Shown: piece by piece, positions 17,276 through 27,008 of the stretch | How positions within the stretch are numbered: the first letter of the stretch is position 1 | Layout of the letters: each line of letters opens with the position of its first letter | Source: Clostridium bornimense | GTDB lineage: Bacteria > Bacillota > Clostridia > Clostridiales > Clostridiaceae | NCBI RefSeq assembly: GCF_000577895.1 | Contig: NZ_HG917868.1 | Location: 1,240,001-1,304,000 of the forward strand | Length of the DNA: 64,000 nt | Reading direction: 5' to 3' | Translations under genes and position numbers: made by a program | The notes under the pieces: generated by a model | Told to the model about the DNA's origin: nothing | What the model saw: the letters and a program-made list of their open reading frames with translations, nothing else | Database searches by the model: none

Positions 17276-17371
17276 ATTAATAAATAACAAATATATAATA
17301 AATGTATTGCATAAAGATTAAGATATTTAGTAAGCTATAAATATGAGTATTTATTGAAAGGGGAGAATAGA

Positions 17372-17932
17372 GTGACAGATATTATTGATTTTAATGAGGT
17401 AAAAAATAAGGCTCGAGATCAAGATGTTAATCAATTCGAAAATTATATTTATGAATTATATTATTCTTTATCACAAGGAACTATTAGTATGTCAGATTTA
17501 TACAGTAAAATAAATGAGTATATGGAAAAGAATAATATATCACAAGAAAAATTTTTAAATATTCAAAATGAAATGTTATCAAGGTATGGAATAGATAGTG
17601 AAGAAATAAAAAATCAACTTAAAACTATGGGAGTGGATATATCATCTTTAGATAAAAATGTTGATTATGAGATGGCTAGAAAGAATTTAGGCTTTACAGA
17701 GAAATATAAAGCAGGAATAGGTAATGCCGTGTACATTACGTACAAAATATCTAATGAAAGAAATGTTTTAGATATTTTATTAAAAGACACAGAAATAATA
17801 ATTAAATCTGAAGGAAAAATAGATTTAGGAGATAATGAATTAAATGAATTTATATGCTCATATAAGAAACTTTACTCTGATAAGAAAATAAAAGTATCTA
17901 TATTTGAAGACGTTAAAACATATGAGTATTAG
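17372..17932 (+). CDS. Uncharacterised clostridial protein (probably DUF3867)
   Basis: This is a 186-residue soluble, acidic, mostly helical protein, with two helical hairpins in the first ~100 residues (FENYIYELYYSLSQG, DLYSKINEYMEKNN). A C-terminal alpha/beta part begins YKAGIGNAVYITYKI. It resembles a Clostridium-restricted family that I believe is DUF3867, with no known function. The start is GTG 17372, 6 nt after AAAGGGGAG; an earlier TTG in frame overlaps that ribosome binding site and is unlikely. The gene is monocistronic, flanked by terminators at 17223 and 17951. Confidence 0.75.
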   Translation: MTDIIDFNEVKNKARDQDVNQFENYIYELYYSLSQGTISMSDLYSKINEYMEKNNISQEKFLNIQNEMLSRYGIDSEEIKNQLKTMGVDISSLDKNVDYEMARKNLGFTEKYKAGIGNAVYITYKISNERNVLDILLKDTEIIIKSEGKIDLGDNELNEFICSYKKLYSDKKIKVSIFEDVKTYEY

Positions 17933-17950
17933 TATTTGATATTTAAAATA

Positions 17951-17984
17951 AGACAAATGATTAGAGATATAATCATTTGTCTTT
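17951..17984 (+). terminator. Terminator between DUF3867-like gene and hydE
   Basis: A perfect 13-bp stem, AGACAAATGATTA / TAATCATTTGTCT, with a 6-nt loop is followed by TT. Confidence 0.75.
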
Positions 17985-18011
17985 AAAATTATAAATTTAT
18001 TTGGAGGGGCA

Positions 18012-19070
18012 ATGTGTAAGGTAATAGGGGAATTAGTTGAGAAATTATATAAATATAATAGTTTAAGTAAAGAAGAACTCATATACTTAATAAAGGGAAT
18101 AAATGATGATAATAAAGAACTTTTAATAGAAGCAGCGAATAGAACACGAATAGAACATTATGGCAATAAGGTATATATGAGAGGATTAATTGAATTTACG
18201 AATTATTGCAAAAGAAATTGTAAATATTGTGGAATAAGAGTTGCTAATAAAAATTTAGATAGATATAGATTAACAAAGGAAGAGATAATTCAATGTGTTA
18301 AAAATGGAAAAACACTTGGATATAGCACCTATGTACTACAAGGTGGAGAAGATTCGTATTTTGATGATGAAAAAATGGTAGAAATAATAAAAGCTATTAA
18401 AAGTATGTATCCTCAGGATGCTGTTACTTTATCAATAGGGGAACGAAGTTATGAATCTTATAAAAAAATGTATGAAGCAGGAGCAGATAGATACTTACTT
18501 AGACATGAAACAGCATCGAGAAAATTATATGAAAGATTACATCCTGATGGAGATTATGATAATAGAGTTAGATGCCTATGGAATTTAAAAGAAATTGGAT
18601 ATCAAGTAGGAGCTGGATTTATGGTAGGACTTCCAGGTCAGACCACAGAAGATCTTGTAGAAGATTTGTTATTTATAAAAAAGTTAGAACCACATATGTG
18701 TGGTATAGGACCTTTTATTCCTCATAAAGATACTCCATATAGATTAGAGAAACATGGCAGGTTAGATGATGTCATAATTATGTTAGCTATCACAAGATTA
18801 TTGTTACCTAACGTTCTTTTACCAGCTACTACAGCATTAGGAAGTATCAGTGATAAAGGAAGAGAGAAGGGAATAAAAGCAGGAGCTAATGTAGTTATGC
18901 CTAATTTATCACCTATAAATGTTAGAGATAAATATTCATTATATAATAATAAAATATGTACTGGAGACGAAGCAGCTGAGTGCAGGAGATGCATAGAAAA
19001 TAGAATAAATAATATAGGATTTGATATAGATTTAGGACGAGGAGATAACTTGAATTGGACAAGGGGTTAA
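18012..19070 (+). CDS. hydE: [FeFe]-hydrogenase H-cluster maturation radical SAM protein HydE
   Basis: HydE is a radical SAM enzyme that acts with HydG and HydF to build the diiron subcluster of [FeFe]-hydrogenase. The 352-residue protein has the radical SAM cluster motif CKRNCKYC (C-x3-C-x2-C) after IEFTNY. The GxIGGE-like region is GYSTYVLQGGEDSYF, and the SAM-binding glycines occur in VGAGFMVGLPGQTTEDL. C-terminal cysteines in ICTGDEAAECRRC could hold the accessory cluster seen in some HydE proteins. GGAGG lies close (about 5 nt) to the ATG. hydF follows 12 nt later in the same operon. hydG and the hydrogenase itself are elsewhere. Confidence 0.93.
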   Translation: MCKVIGELVEKLYKYNSLSKEELIYLIKGINDDNKELLIEAANRTRIEHYGNKVYMRGLIEFTNYCKRNCKYCGIRVANKNLDRYRLTKEEIIQCVKNGKTLGYSTYVLQGGEDSYFDDEKMVEIIKAIKSMYPQDAVTLSIGERSYESYKKMYEAGADRYLLRHETASRKLYERLHPDGDYDNRVRCLWNLKEIGYQVGAGFMVGLPGQTTEDLVEDLLFIKKLEPHMCGIGPFIPHKDTPYRLEKHGRLDDVIIMLAITRLLLPNVLLPATTALGSISDKGREKGIKAGANVVMPNLSPINVRDKYSLYNNKICTGDEAAECRRCIENRINNIGFDIDLGRGDNLNWTRG

Positions 19071-19082
19071 GGGAGGTATACA

Positions 19083-20273
19083 ATGAATAAAACACCAAAT
19101 GCTAACAGAAAACATATTGTTATTTATGGTAAAACTAATGCTGGAAAATCATCGGTTATAAATGCATTGCTTGATCAGAGTGTATCATTAGTTTCTAATG
19201 AAGAAGGTACTACTACAGACCCGGTTTTAAAAGCTACTGAGTTAATTCCGGTAGGACCTGTACTTTTTGTAGATACAGCAGGATTAGGAGATAATAGTAA
19301 TTTGGGAGGTATACGGGAAAAAAGAACATTAGAGATATTACATAGAACTGATATAGCTATTTATATTATGGATATTAATGATATGGACTTAGATTATTAT
19401 AATAAAATGAAAGCTAAGTTTATTAGCTTAGATATACCATGTATACTAGTTATAAATAAAATAGACAGTGTTGATGATGAAGTTGTAAAAGAAATTAAAA
19501 ATAAATATAAAGAACCTAAGTTAATTTCTACATATACTGGGGAAGGAATAGAGGAATTAAGAGAAGAAATTATAGCAAATATGATGGATAAGGAGGATGA
19601 TGAAGTATCTTTGTTAGCTGGATTAGTTCCTGAAGGTGGTACTATAATAATGGTGGTTCCAGTAGATTCAGAAGCACCGAAGGGACGACTTATTTTGCCT
19701 CAGGTACAATGTATAAGAGATGCGTTAGATAATGGAATAAAGAGTTATGTTGTTAGAGATAGTGAGCTAGAAAGTGCAATTAAAGATATAACAAATGTTG
19801 ATTTAGTTATTACAGATTCACAAGCTTTTGCGAAGGTAAGTGATATTGTACCTAAAGAGATAAAATTAACTAGTTTTTCTATATTATTTGCTAGGCAAAA
19901 AGGAGACATTAAGTCGTATATAGAGGGAACAAAAGCTATAAAAAATCTTCATAAAAATTCTAAGATTTTGATATGTGAAAGTTGTACTCATAATATATCT
20001 CATGAAGATATAGGAAGGGTTAAAATACCTAAACTACTTAATAATTTTATAGGGGGAAAGTTGCATTATGATATAAGTATATTTCATGATTTTCCAGAAA
20101 ATATAGAAGAATATGATCTTATAATTCATTGTGGTGGTTGTATGATAAATAGAAAGACTATCTTAAATAGAATTAAGAGATGTAATAGAGAAAATGTACC
20201 TATAACTAATTATGGATTAATCTTAGCATATTTAACAGGCATATTAGATAGATCTATAGAGATTTTTAAATAA
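19083..20273 (+). CDS. hydF: [FeFe]-hydrogenase maturation GTPase HydF
   Basis: HydF is the scaffold and GTPase that assembles the 2Fe subcluster and delivers it to apo-hydrogenase. The N-terminal Era-like G domain has P-loop YGKTNAGKSSV, G3-like VDTAGLGD and G4 NKID. A dimerisation domain follows (about residues 180-260). The C-terminal cluster domain has the characteristic ESCTHN and IHCGGCM, that is the CxH...HCxxC ligand pattern. The 396-residue length is normal. The start has GGGAGG about 6 nt upstream. It forms an operon with hydE and is closed by the hairpin at 20275. Confidence 0.95.
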   Translation: MNKTPNANRKHIVIYGKTNAGKSSVINALLDQSVSLVSNEEGTTTDPVLKATELIPVGPVLFVDTAGLGDNSNLGGIREKRTLEILHRTDIAIYIMDINDMDLDYYNKMKAKFISLDIPCILVINKIDSVDDEVVKEIKNKYKEPKLISTYTGEGIEELREEIIANMMDKEDDEVSLLAGLVPEGGTIIMVVPVDSEAPKGRLILPQVQCIRDALDNGIKSYVVRDSELESAIKDITNVDLVITDSQAFAKVSDIVPKEIKLTSFSILFARQKGDIKSYIEGTKAIKNLHKNSKILICESCTHNISHEDIGRVKIPKLLNNFIGGKLHYDISIFHDFPENIEEYDLIIHCGGCMINRKTILNRIKRCNRENVPITNYGLILAYLTGILDRSIEIFK

Positions 20274-20274
20274 G

Positions 20275-20296
20275 ACCTGCATTTTGCAGGTTTTTA
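20275..20296 (+). terminator. Intrinsic terminator after hydF
   Basis: ACCTGC-atttt-GCAGGT followed by TTTT lies 2 nt after the hydF stop codon. Confidence 0.85.
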
Positions 20297-20338
20297 TTAT
20301 TTAATATATTTTGAATTCTATATTAGGGAGTAATTTAT

Positions 20339-21538
20339 ATGATTCAGCTTATTGGTTTAAAGAAGAAAACGTCAATAGATATTAGGGAAATGTTTGTATT
20401 AGAAGAAGAAAAGAGAAGAAAAGCGTTGGCGATATTAAGAAGAAGATTTAATGAAGTTGTTATATTAAATACATGTAATAGATTAGAATTTTATATTGAA
20501 GGAAGTATAAGTAGATGTGAAGCTATTGATATAATTTTTGAAGCATTTAATTGGAATAAAGAATTAAAAAGCTATTGGTTTTATATAGAAGAAAAAGATG
20601 CAATACGTCATTTGATGGAGGTGGTCTGTGGATTTCATTCTAAAATTTGTGGTGAGGATCAGATATTATCTCAAGTTAGAAAGGCTTATTTAGAGTCGAG
20701 AGAAATTGGATCAATTGGAGAAAGGTTAAATAAACTTTTTCAAGAGGCATTAGGTTGTGGTAAAAAATTTAGATCTGAAGGAAAGTTATATGAGATACCA
20801 GTATCAATTGCATCGATAGTTGCAAATGAAATATTTAGTTTGGGATTAAAAAATATTTTAATAATAGGATATGGAGAAATTGGAAAGCTTTTAGCTAAAT
20901 ATTTATTAAAAAAAGATGTAGATAAAATATTTATTTTAGTTAGAAATAAGGAGAAAATAAGAGAAAGATTGGATCCTAAAATTAATATTATTTCTTATAA
21001 TGAAGAGTTACCGTCGAACTTAGATATTGAAACGATAATAACATGTACAACATCTAATGAGATATTAATTGGAAAAGATGATATTAAAGAAGAAGGAAAA
21101 AACTTAGTGGTATTCGATTTATCAATTCCTAGAAATATTGATAAAGATTTAGGAAACTATAGAAGAGTAAATTTGTATGATGTAGATATGATAAGCAATG
21201 TGAATGATAAGAATAAAAAGTTAAGAATAGATAGAATGAATTCTAATAAGTATATAGTAGAAAACTATATAAACGACTATATAAATTGGAATAGTATAAG
21301 AAATATTAAAGAGTACATAGTTAGTATAAAAAATAAAAAGGATGAAGTAGTAAATGAAAGGTATAAGAAGTTTTCTTCAAGGTGTGATGATAGAAGAGAA
21401 TTAGAATTAGTAAAGGTGCTGATGGATAGTGTCGGTAATGCCTATGCAAATAAAGCTATAGAAGTATTGAAGGAAGAAACTCTAAGGGGACGTGAAGAAG
21501 AATGTCTAAAAATTCTAACGAAGATATTCATGAAATAA
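20339..21538 (+). CDS. hemA: Glutamyl-tRNA reductase
   Basis: HemA reduces glutamyl-tRNA(Glu) with NADPH to glutamate-1-semialdehyde, the committed step of C5 tetrapyrrole synthesis. The catalytic Cys lies in ILNTCNRLEFY. The conserved GFHSKICGEDQILSQVR follows, and the NADPH-binding Rossmann start is NILIIGYGEIGKLLAKYL. The C-terminal spine helix is the dimerisation domain. At 399 residues it is slightly shorter than E. coli HemA. It opens the operon hemA-cysG-hemC-cobA/hemD-hemB-hemL, an order known from clostridia, and the next gene starts inside its 3' end. Confidence 0.94.
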   Translation: MIQLIGLKKKTSIDIREMFVLEEEKRRKALAILRRRFNEVVILNTCNRLEFYIEGSISRCEAIDIIFEAFNWNKELKSYWFYIEEKDAIRHLMEVVCGFHSKICGEDQILSQVRKAYLESREIGSIGERLNKLFQEALGCGKKFRSEGKLYEIPVSIASIVANEIFSLGLKNILIIGYGEIGKLLAKYLLKKDVDKIFILVRNKEKIRERLDPKINIISYNEELPSNLDIETIITCTTSNEILIGKDDIKEEGKNLVVFDLSIPRNIDKDLGNYRRVNLYDVDMISNVNDKNKKLRIDRMNSNKYIVENYINDYINWNSIRNIKEYIVSIKNKKDEVVNERYKKFSSRCDDRRELELVKVLMDSVGNAYANKAIEVLKEETLRGREEECLKILTKIFMK

Positions 21539-22179
21539 GTAATGTATATAATATGATTGGTATTATGTCAAACAAAATAAAAGTAGGGATAATTGGTGGA
21601 GGAAAAGTTGGATTTTTAAAAGCTAGGAAGTTTATAAATAAGGGGAGTAAAGTAGAAGTAATTAGTAAAAGTTTTTATAGTGAATTTTATAGTATAAAAA
21701 GTAATAATGTTATTTTGATAGAAGATGAATATAAAGAAGATTTTATAAAAGATAAGCATATAATTATTATCGCTATAAATAATATAGAAGATATAAATAG
21801 AATAGTAGAAGATTGTAATAAAAGGTATAAGTTATTTATAAATTGCTATAATTATAGAAATGGACTTGCTGTAATGACTACTGAAAGAGAAACAAAGAAC
21901 TTATGTGTATCGATAAATTCTAAATTAGGTAATCCAATAGGTACAATGATGGTAGCAAATTCTGTGAAAGGATTTATAGAAGAATATGATGAATTTATAG
22001 AATATACATCATTAATAAGAAAAAGACTAAAAAATAATCAAAGATATAAGGATTCTATCTTAACTTTTATTAATACTGAAGACTTTAAAGAAATATATTC
22101 TATTCATAAAGATAGATTAGTTTTAACATTATTTTACGGTGAAGATATTATTAAAGCTTTGTATAAAAAAGGGGATTAA
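21502..22179 (+). CDS. Precorrin-2 dehydrogenase-like protein (CysG N-terminal type)
   Basis: This is the siroheme branch enzyme, an NAD+-dependent dehydrogenase making sirohydrochlorin from precorrin-2. It has a Rossmann start [18 protein letters not shown] followed by KVEVIS, and the later [18 protein letters not shown] corresponds to the CysG/Met8 region contacting the tetrapyrrole. Sequence identity to the family looks low, and ferrochelatase activity is uncertain. The start at 21502 (225 aa) overlaps hemA by 37 nt with only a weak purine-rich upstream sequence. ATGs at 21553 or 21565 would still keep the full Rossmann fold. It lies between hemA and hemC, as expected for clostridia. Confidence 0.78.
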   Translation: MSKNSNEDIHEISNVYNMIGIMSNKIKVGIIGGGKVGFLKARKFINKGSKVEVISKSFYSEFYSIKSNNVILIEDEYKEDFIKDKHIIIIAINNIEDINRIVEDCNKRYKLFINCYNYRNGLAVMTTERETKNLCVSINSKLGNPIGTMMVANSVKGFIEEYDEFIEYTSLIRKRLKNNQRYKDSILTFINTEDFKEIYSIHKDRLVLTLFYGEDIIKALYKKGD

Positions 22180-22183
22180 ATAT

Positions 22184-23053
22184 ATGTATTTTACAATTGC
22201 TACAAGGAAGAGTATGCTAGCACAGAAGCAAACTGAAATTATTATGAATAAGTTAAAGAATTTGGGGATTAATTCAGAAAAACTTCTTGTGTTAACTGAA
22301 GGAGATAAAAAATTAGATGTAACATTAGATAAAATAGGTGGGAAAGGTGTTTTTATTAAAGAAATAGAGTTGGCTTTGATTAATAAAGAAGCCCATTGTG
22401 CCGTTCATAGTATGAAGGATGTGCCTTATGATTTAATAGATGGATTTGAGATAATAGCTATACCTGAAAGAGAAGATGCTAGAGATGTTTTTATATCTAG
22501 AGAAGGTTTAAAAATAGATGAACTTAAAAAAGGAGCTACAATAGGAACAGGAAGTATACGTAGAGCGTTTCAATTAAAACAAATTAGAGAAGATTTAAAT
22601 ATAGTACCTATAAGAGGAAATATACAAACACGAATAGAAAAGATGAAAAATGAAAATTTAGATGGAATAGTTTTAGCAGCAGCAGGATTAAAAAGAGTAA
22701 ATGAAGAATCACTGATCACAGAATATTTAAAGCCAGATATATTTGTACCTGCTATTGCGCAAGGAGCATTAGGAATTGAAATATTATCATCTAGTGATAA
22801 TAAGGATATACTTAAAAAATTGGATGATAATGATGCGAGAACAACAGTAGAAGCAGAAAGAAGTTTTATGAGAAGACTTAATGGAGGATGTCATACTTTA
22901 ATTGGTGCTTATTCGAAGATAGAAGGTAAAGATTTATATATTATTGGAATTTATAAAATAGGTGATAAAATTATTAAGAAAGACATTTTTGGACCAAAGG
23001 AAAAAAGTATAGAGTTAGGGATAACATTGGCAGAGAAGATAATTAATTCATAA
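22184..23053 (+). CDS. hemC: Porphobilinogen deaminase (hydroxymethylbilane synthase)
   Basis: HemC polymerises four porphobilinogens into hydroxymethylbilane using a covalent dipyrromethane cofactor. Family segments are [25 protein letters not shown] (with the catalytic Asp near the end of the motif region), [13 protein letters not shown] and PIRGNIQTR. The cofactor-bearing Cys is in [15 protein letters not shown]. The 289-residue start at ATG 22184 has AAAAAGGGGA 6 nt upstream. A longer in-frame start would overlap the preceding gene and add non-family residues. It is internal to the hem operon. Confidence 0.94.
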   Translation: MYFTIATRKSMLAQKQTEIIMNKLKNLGINSEKLLVLTEGDKKLDVTLDKIGGKGVFIKEIELALINKEAHCAVHSMKDVPYDLIDGFEIIAIPEREDARDVFISREGLKIDELKKGATIGTGSIRRAFQLKQIREDLNIVPIRGNIQTRIEKMKNENLDGIVLAAAGLKRVNEESLITEYLKPDIFVPAIAQGALGIEILSSSDNKDILKKLDDNDARTTVEAERSFMRRLNGGCHTLIGAYSKIEGKDLYIIGIYKIGDKIIKKDIFGPKEKSIELGITLAEKIINS

Positions 23054-23070
23054 GAGGTGAATAAGAGATT

Positions 23071-24561
23071 ATGGCAAAGGTTTATATAATTGGAGCAGGA
23101 CCAGGGGACGAAGGATTACTAACATTAAGAGCTATAGAATCTATAAAAAAATGTGATGTAATTTTATATGATAGATTGATTTCAAATAATATTTTTAGAT
23201 ATGTAAAAGATGGATGTGAAACTTATTATTGCGGAAAAGAACCGGGGTGTCATTATAAAACGCAAGATGAGATAAATGAAATTATAGTAAAGCTTGCCAA
23301 AGAAGGAAAAATAGTAGGTAGAATAAAAGGTGGAGATCCATATGTATTTGGAAGAGGTGGAGAAGAAGTATTAGCCTTAGAAGAAAATAATATTGAATTT
23401 GAAGTTATTCCAGGAATAACTTCGCCTATAGCAGTACTAAATTATGCAGGGATACCAATTACCCATAGAAATATATCTCAAGGATTTCATGTAGTAACGG
23501 CTACTACTGCAGGAGAATCAAAAATTAATTGGGATGCCTTGAGCAAAGAAAGTGGAACGTTAGTATTTATGATGGGGTTAGAGAATTTATCTACTATTAT
23601 AAATAATTTAATTAAGTTTGGTAAAAATGAAGATGCTTCAATTGCAGTGATTATGAGAGGAACTACGGCTAAACAGAAAGTTGTTATTGGTACTTTGAAG
23701 AATATAAAAAAGAAGGTTGAAAAAGAAAAATTACAATCTCCATGTATTATTGTAGTAGGGGAAGTTATTAAGTTAAGAGATAAGTTGAATTGGTATGAAA
23801 ATAAACCACTTTTTGGTGCTAATATATGTATTACTAGGTCTAAAAGCCAAAGTGAAAATTTAAGTAATAAACTTAGAGATTTAGGGGCAGAGGTTACAGA
23901 GATAAACTCAATAAGGTTTAATAATACAGCTAGTAATTTAAAGCCATATATTGAAGAATTGCAAGATTTTAATCATATTATTTTTACATCAGTAAATTCA
24001 GTAAACTTCTTTTTTAACTATTTGAAAGAACAACGATATGATATAAGAAATTTAAAGGCAAAGTTTTCTGTAATAGGTAAAGCAACAGGAAGAGTTTTAG
24101 AGGATAAAGGAATAATTCCTTTTATTATATCAAGTGAATTTTTGTCTAAAGGTTTAGTGAAGGAACTAAAGGTATATATAAGTAGTGGTGATAGAATACT
24201 TATACCGACATCGGCATCAGCTAAATCATATATAGAAGATAACTTAAAAAGTGCAAATGTATATATAAAAAGAATTAATATATATGAAACTTTATGTGGA
24301 AAAGTAAAAAATCTAAAAGTTTTTGATGATGTAGATATAGTACTTTATAGTAGCCCTAGTACTGTGAAGAATATGGTTAATATATTTGGTATAGATACCC
24401 TTAAAGAAAAATGTTCTATAGCAATTGGACCGGTAACAAATGAAGAATTGAAAGAAAATGGTATAGATGCGAAAGTATGCAAGACTCATTGTGATGATGG
24501 ATTTATATCTGAAATTGAGCATATCTACAAAAAATATAAGGAAGGTAAAAGTTATGTTTAG
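23071..24561 (+). CDS. cobA-hemD: Uroporphyrinogen-III C-methyltransferase / uroporphyrinogen-III synthase fusion
   Basis: This 496-residue bifunctional protein makes uroporphyrinogen III and then methylates it at C2 and C7 with SAM to give precorrin-2. The N-terminal SUMT domain (about 1-245) begins VYIIGAGPGDEGLLTLRA. It carries the SAM loop GRIKGGDPYVFGRGGEE and the later HVVTATTAGE and GTLVFMMGL. The HemD domain (about 250-490) begins ANICITRSKSQSENLSNKL and has two Rossmann-like lobes with HIIFTSVNSVNFFFNYL. The fusion is common in clostridia. It channels the operon's product to siroheme and cobalamin, consistent with no hemE in this operon. Confidence 0.93.
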   Translation: MAKVYIIGAGPGDEGLLTLRAIESIKKCDVILYDRLISNNIFRYVKDGCETYYCGKEPGCHYKTQDEINEIIVKLAKEGKIVGRIKGGDPYVFGRGGEEVLALEENNIEFEVIPGITSPIAVLNYAGIPITHRNISQGFHVVTATTAGESKINWDALSKESGTLVFMMGLENLSTIINNLIKFGKNEDASIAVIMRGTTAKQKVVIGTLKNIKKKVEKEKLQSPCIIVVGEVIKLRDKLNWYENKPLFGANICITRSKSQSENLSNKLRDLGAEVTEINSIRFNNTASNLKPYIEELQDFNHIIFTSVNSVNFFFNYLKEQRYDIRNLKAKFSVIGKATGRVLEDKGIIPFIISSEFLSKGLVKELKVYISSGDRILIPTSASAKSYIEDNLKSANVYIKRINIYETLCGKVKNLKVFDDVDIVLYSSPSTVKNMVNIFGIDTLKEKCSIAIGPVTNEELKENGIDAKVCKTHCDDGFISEIEHIYKKYKEGKSYV

Positions 24562-25522
24562 AAGAGGAAGAAGACTTAGGGAGAATGAAAAAATAAGATC
24601 TTTAGTAAGAGAAACTAATATAAGTAAAAGGGATTTAATATTTCCGATTTTTGTTGTAGAAGGAGAAAACATAAAGAAAGAGATATCATCATTAGCAGGA
24701 AATTATCATTGGTCTATAGATAGATTACCAGAAGTAATAGAAGAAGTAAAAGAGAAAGAAATCGGAGGAATTATTTTATTTGGAATACCAAGTAGTAAAG
24801 ATTTGTGTGGATCTGAAGCTTATAATGATAATGGAGTTATTCAAAGAGCAATAAAGAAAATAAGGGAAATAGATAAGGATATATATATAATAACAGATGT
24901 TTGTATGTGCGAATATACAAGTCATGGACACTGTGGTATCGTTGAAGGCAGTGAAGTAAATAATGATAAGACTTTAGAGTATTTAGGGAAGATAGCTTTG
25001 TCTCATGCAAAAGCAGGTGCAAATATGGTAGCACCTTCAGATATGATGGATGGGAGAGTAGGATATATAAGAAATATCTTGGACGAAAATGGATATTATA
25101 AAGTTGCTATTATGAGTTATTCGGCAAAATATTGTTCCGCATTTTATGGTCCCTTTAGAGAAGCTGCAAATTCTGCACCACAATTTGGAGATAGAAGAGG
25201 ATATCAAATGGATCCAGCTAATAGAAGGGAAGCTCTTGTAGAAGTAGAAGAAGATATTAATGAGGGAGCAGATATTGTTATGATAAAACCAGCATTATCA
25301 TATTTAGATATTGTAAGGGATGTAAGAGAACGTGTAAACATACCTATATGTGTTTATAATGTAAGTGGAGAGTTTGCAATGATTAAATCAGCAGCAAAGA
25401 ATGGGCTTATAGATGAAAAAAGGGTTACTATGGAAGCTTTAATTTCAATGAAGAGAGCTGGAGCGGATATGATAATAACTTACCATGCCTTAGAAGTTAG
25501 CAAGTGGTTAGAGGAGGAATAA
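24554..25522 (+). CDS. hemB: Delta-aminolevulinic acid dehydratase (porphobilinogen synthase)
   Basis: HemB condenses two 5-aminolevulinates to porphobilinogen. The 322-residue protein begins [20 protein letters not shown]. It has the zinc-type Cys cluster in [16 protein letters not shown]. The Schiff-base lysines lie in [16 protein letters not shown] and [14 protein letters not shown]. The start at ATG 24554 overlaps the end of cobA-hemD by 8 nt, with GGAAGG upstream. An earlier in-frame ATG would extend into the previous gene. It is tightly coupled within the hem operon. Confidence 0.95.
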   Translation: MFRRGRRLRENEKIRSLVRETNISKRDLIFPIFVVEGENIKKEISSLAGNYHWSIDRLPEVIEEVKEKEIGGIILFGIPSSKDLCGSEAYNDNGVIQRAIKKIREIDKDIYIITDVCMCEYTSHGHCGIVEGSEVNNDKTLEYLGKIALSHAKAGANMVAPSDMMDGRVGYIRNILDENGYYKVAIMSYSAKYCSAFYGPFREAANSAPQFGDRRGYQMDPANRREALVEVEEDINEGADIVMIKPALSYLDIVRDVRERVNIPICVYNVSGEFAMIKSAAKNGLIDEKRVTMEALISMKRAGADMIITYHALEVSKWLEEE

Positions 25523-25524
25523 TA

Positions 25525-26793
25525 TTGAAGAACACTGAAATATTTGAAGAATCTATGCTTTATATGCCAGGAGGAGTAAATTCACCTGTCAGAGCCTTTG
25601 GGGATATAGGAATAAATCCACCTATTATAAAGTCAGGTAAAGGTTCAATTATTAGAGATGAAGATGACAAAGAATATGTGGATTTTGTTTTAGCTTGGGG
25701 ACCACTTATCTTAGGTCATTGCGATGATGATGTTGTTGAAGCTATAAAAAATACTGCTATGTCTTCATTAGCTTTTGGAGCCCCAACTAACTTAGAATTA
25801 GAAATGTCAAAATTTCTATGCAATAATTTGGAAAATGTAGATATGGTTAGGATGGTTAATTCAGGAACAGAAGCTACTATGAGCGCTGTTAAGTTAGCTA
25901 GAGGTTATACTAAAAGAGATAAAATTGTTAAATTTGCAGGGTGTTATCATGGTCATTTTGACGGCTTTTTAGTAGAAGCTGGCTCAGGGGTGTTGACACA
26001 TGGGATTCCCGGTAGCCAAGGAGTGCCAGAAGATAGTATAAAGAATACTCTTATTGGAATATATAATGATGAGGAACAAATAAAAGAGCTATTCAGTATT
26101 TATGGAAGTGAAATTGCGGCAGTAATTATTGAACCAGTGGCAGGTAATATGGGTGCTATAAAAGCAGAGGATAATTTTATGAATACATTAAGAAGTCTCT
26201 GTGATGAATATGGATCATTACTTATTTTTGATGAAGTTATGACTGGATTCAGGGTAGATTTTAATGGTGCTCAATCTTTATTTAAAGTTAAACCTGATCT
26301 TATAACATATGCAAAAATAATTGGTGGTGGATTACCTTGTGGAGCATATGGTGGAAAAAGAGAAGTAATGGAACAGTTGGCACCACTTGGACCAGTATAT
26401 CAAGCAGGAACTATGTCTGGAAATCCAATAGTTATGTCTGCTGGATTAGCAACTTTAAATAAGTTAAAAAGTAACTTATGTTATTATAATCATATAAATA
26501 ATATAGGGAATCAACTAGAAGAAGGACTATATTCTATAGCCAAAGAAAAAGGAATACCTATTGTAATAAATAGATATGGAGGAATGATGACTATATTTTT
26601 TACTGATAACGAATCAGTGTCAAGATATGAAGATGTGAAGAAATGCGATAAAGATATTTTTAAAAAATATTTTATACATATGATAAAACATGGAATTTAT
26701 TTACCGCCATCACAATTTGAGTCGTTATTTTTATCAGTAAAACATAGTGAAAAAGATATAGATAGATTTTTAGAAGCATTTAAATTATTATAA
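25525..26793 (+). CDS. hemL: Glutamate-1-semialdehyde 2,1-aminomutase
   Basis: HemL converts glutamate-1-semialdehyde to 5-aminolevulinate with PLP. The 422-residue protein shows [13 protein letters not shown] at the N-terminus, [17 protein letters not shown], and the PLP-binding Lys in [20 protein letters not shown] choose a TTG start at 25525 because GAGGAGGA lies 6 nt upstream and it begins exactly where the family does (KNTEIFEES). A GTG 21 nt upstream overlaps that ribosome binding site and the hemB stop. It is the last gene of the hem operon, closed by a strong terminator. Confidence 0.93.
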   Translation: MKNTEIFEESMLYMPGGVNSPVRAFGDIGINPPIIKSGKGSIIRDEDDKEYVDFVLAWGPLILGHCDDDVVEAIKNTAMSSLAFGAPTNLELEMSKFLCNNLENVDMVRMVNSGTEATMSAVKLARGYTKRDKIVKFAGCYHGHFDGFLVEAGSGVLTHGIPGSQGVPEDSIKNTLIGIYNDEEQIKELFSIYGSEIAAVIIEPVAGNMGAIKAEDNFMNTLRSLCDEYGSLLIFDEVMTGFRVDFNGAQSLFKVKPDLITYAKIIGGGLPCGAYGGKREVMEQLAPLGPVYQAGTMSGNPIVMSAGLATLNKLKSNLCYYNHINNIGNQLEEGLYSIAKEKGIPIVINRYGGMMTIFFTDNESVSRYEDVKKCDKDIFKKYFIHMIKHGIYLPPSQFESLFLSVKHSEKDIDRFLEAFKLL

Positions 26794-26832
26794 AAATACC
26801 TATAAGAAGATTACTTCTTATAGGTATTTTTA
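26793..26832 (+). terminator. Intrinsic terminator of the hem operon
   Basis: The 17-bp stem AAAATACCTATAAGAAG / CTTCTTATAGGTATTTT has loop ATTA, starts at the hemL stop and is followed by T residues. Confidence 0.92.
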
Positions 26833-27008
26833 TTTTCTCTTAAAATCTATCTTGCTTTTTTTTATTATTTTTAATAGATTATGCTAAATATAAAAAATAC
26901 ATAAAAACCTAATAAATGATAAAATTTTATATATTCGACACAAATATACATAAGAAAAATGTAATATGTTGTATAATCATAAAAGTAAAAAGTTTTAGGA
27001 GGAAAGTT

